NCBI GenBank assembly: GCA_003509235.1
Contig: DONH01000486.1
Span: 1-7,658, forward strand
Length of the DNA stretch: 7,658 nt
DNA from: Planctomycetaceae bacterium
GTDB lineage: Bacteria > Planctomycetota > Planctomycetia > Pirellulales > UBA1268
Reading direction: 5' to 3'
Numbering within the stretch: position 1 is the first letter of the stretch; every line of letters starts with the position of its first letter. The notes under the pieces are model-generated. The model was given only the letters and a program-made list of their open reading frames with translations. It was not told the origin of the DNA and ran no database searches. This document shows positions 7,053 through 7,658 of the stretch, piece by piece. The position numbers and the translations under genes were made by a program.

Positions 7053-7105
7053 GGGAATTCGACCGTATGAAGAATTCTTTTCACCGTTGAGTGAACAACG
7101 GGGAA
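7053..7105 (+). terminator. Two adjacent hairpins after thiO, possible terminator region
   Basis: The first hairpin pairs GAATTC (7055-7060) with GAATTC (7072-7077) and is followed by four Ts. The second pairs CCGTTG (7084-7089) with CAACGG (7096-7101) and extends with one bulged A to 7079-7105. Neither is followed by a long T-run on either strand. They lie in the 161-bp gap between convergent genes and could serve as a weak two-way terminator. The rest of that gap (7106-7209) shows nothing clear. Confidence 0.3.
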
Positions 7106-7209
7106 GGGACTGGGCCGCCAAAAATATCCACCACACGAATGCACAACGAAAGCCGGCTACCAAACACCCCGATTGTCTTCATTTACTCCCTTCGGCAAAA
7201 AACTCATTT

Positions 7210-7658
7210 CTATAACTTCAACGCACGCTGTCGATAGTGCTCGTCATTTCGATTTGCAATACGACTGACATCTTCTGGGCTCATGAACGTAGGCCCCCCT
7301 AAAGCGGCTGCTCCTACAAATATTTCCGCTGCTTTTTGAGCCATAAGCATCGCCGCCTTTACGGCCCCTGCCGTCTTGCCCAAGGTAATAATGCCATGGT
7401 TCTCCAAGAGAATCACCCGCGGTGCACAACCATGCTCCTTCAAAAACAAATCAGTTTCACTACGAATCGATTTCGAAAGCGTCAGACCAGGATCAGTATA
7501 AGGAATCAATACCGAGCGAACTCCGCAGCAGACAATCTCATCGGGAAAAAGTCTGTGAGTTGCAAATTGACCTGCAAGTGGCGAGCAAAGAATCTGATTA
7601 ACTGAAATACTATGCGTATGTCCTACAAAATAAACATCTTCCAATGAAAGGAGATACG
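7210..7658 (-). CDS. Class II aldolase/adducin-family protein, C-terminal part (5' end outside window)
   Basis: The visible 148 residues are the C-terminal two-thirds or so of a class II aldolase/adducin-domain protein. Members are Zn2+-dependent sugar-phosphate aldolases, such as fuculose- or rhamnulose-phosphate aldolase, or epimerases and related decarboxylases. The zinc ligands are visible: the GHTH pair (His13 and His15 of the visible part) and the third His in LLENHG (His87), followed by the family's glycine-rich IITLGKTAGAVKAA segment. The frame stays open to the window edge with YLLSLEDV, so the TTG at 7644 is an internal Leu codon and the real start lies outside. The catalytic Glu or Asp of the N-terminal part cannot be checked, so the substrate is undecided. 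The gene ends at TAG 7210-7212, convergent with thiO across a 161-bp gap, and is unlikely to share its operon. Confidence 0.88.
   Translation of the reverse strand, partial: YLLSLEDVYFVGHTHSISVNQILCSPLAGQFATHRLFPDEIVCCGVRSVLIPYTDPGLTLSKSIRSETDLFLKEHGCAPRVILLENHGIITLGKTAGAVKAAMLMAQKAAEIFVGAAALGGPTFMSPEDVSRIANRNDEHYRQRALKL

Noticed and set aside
7642..7644. TTG as the start of the aldolase-family gene
   Set aside because: The frame stays open to the window edge with family-like residues (YLLS), and the N-terminal third of the domain would be missing, so this is an internal Leu codon.

Overview
The window is a compact, ordinary-looking bacterial chromosome segment of roughly balanced GC. It carries seven protein-coding genes, two of them cut by the window ends, and I recognise no RNA gene, insertion sequence, CRISPR array or phage part. 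Several protein signatures suggest a planctomycete-like bacterium: a MutM of the EPRMTG / DRRGLG type, a Tat-exported DUF3500-like protein, and weak or absent Shine-Dalgarno sites at several starts. This taxonomic guess is inference from remembered family patterns, not a search result.

Left part (1-3720): tryptophan biosynthesis. The C-terminal 220 residues of anthranilate synthase component I (trpE) overlap, by the ATGA of stop and start, a gene for an ABC-type ATPase whose usual hydrolysis residues are replaced. Running towards them from the other strand is a trpB-trpA pair encoding both subunits of tryptophan synthase. The two transcription units end 19 bp apart with no visible terminator between them. 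TrpE makes anthranilate at the start of the pathway and TrpAB finishes it. The middle-pathway genes (trpD, trpC, trpF) are not in the window.

Middle part (3721-4851): a 152-bp divergent promoter region between trpB and mutM holds two small dyads about two helical turns apart. It is followed by mutM (formamidopyrimidine-DNA glycosylase, base-excision repair of oxidised guanine). A 133-bp spacer follows, with an inverted repeat just ahead of the clearest Shine-Dalgarno site in the window.

Right part (4852-7658): a Tat-signal protein resembling DUF3500 overlaps by 8 bp the start of an FAD-dependent amine oxidase of the glycine oxidase (ThiO) type, so the two are probably one operon. A 161-bp gap with hairpin-forming sequence separates it from a convergent, 5'-truncated class II aldolase/adducin-family gene.

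The points most worth a second look are the catalytically degenerate ABC ATPase fused transcriptionally to trpE, the coupled DUF3500-ThiO pair, and the paired dyads in the trpB/mutM divergent promoter. I did not find evidence for a wholly new system.
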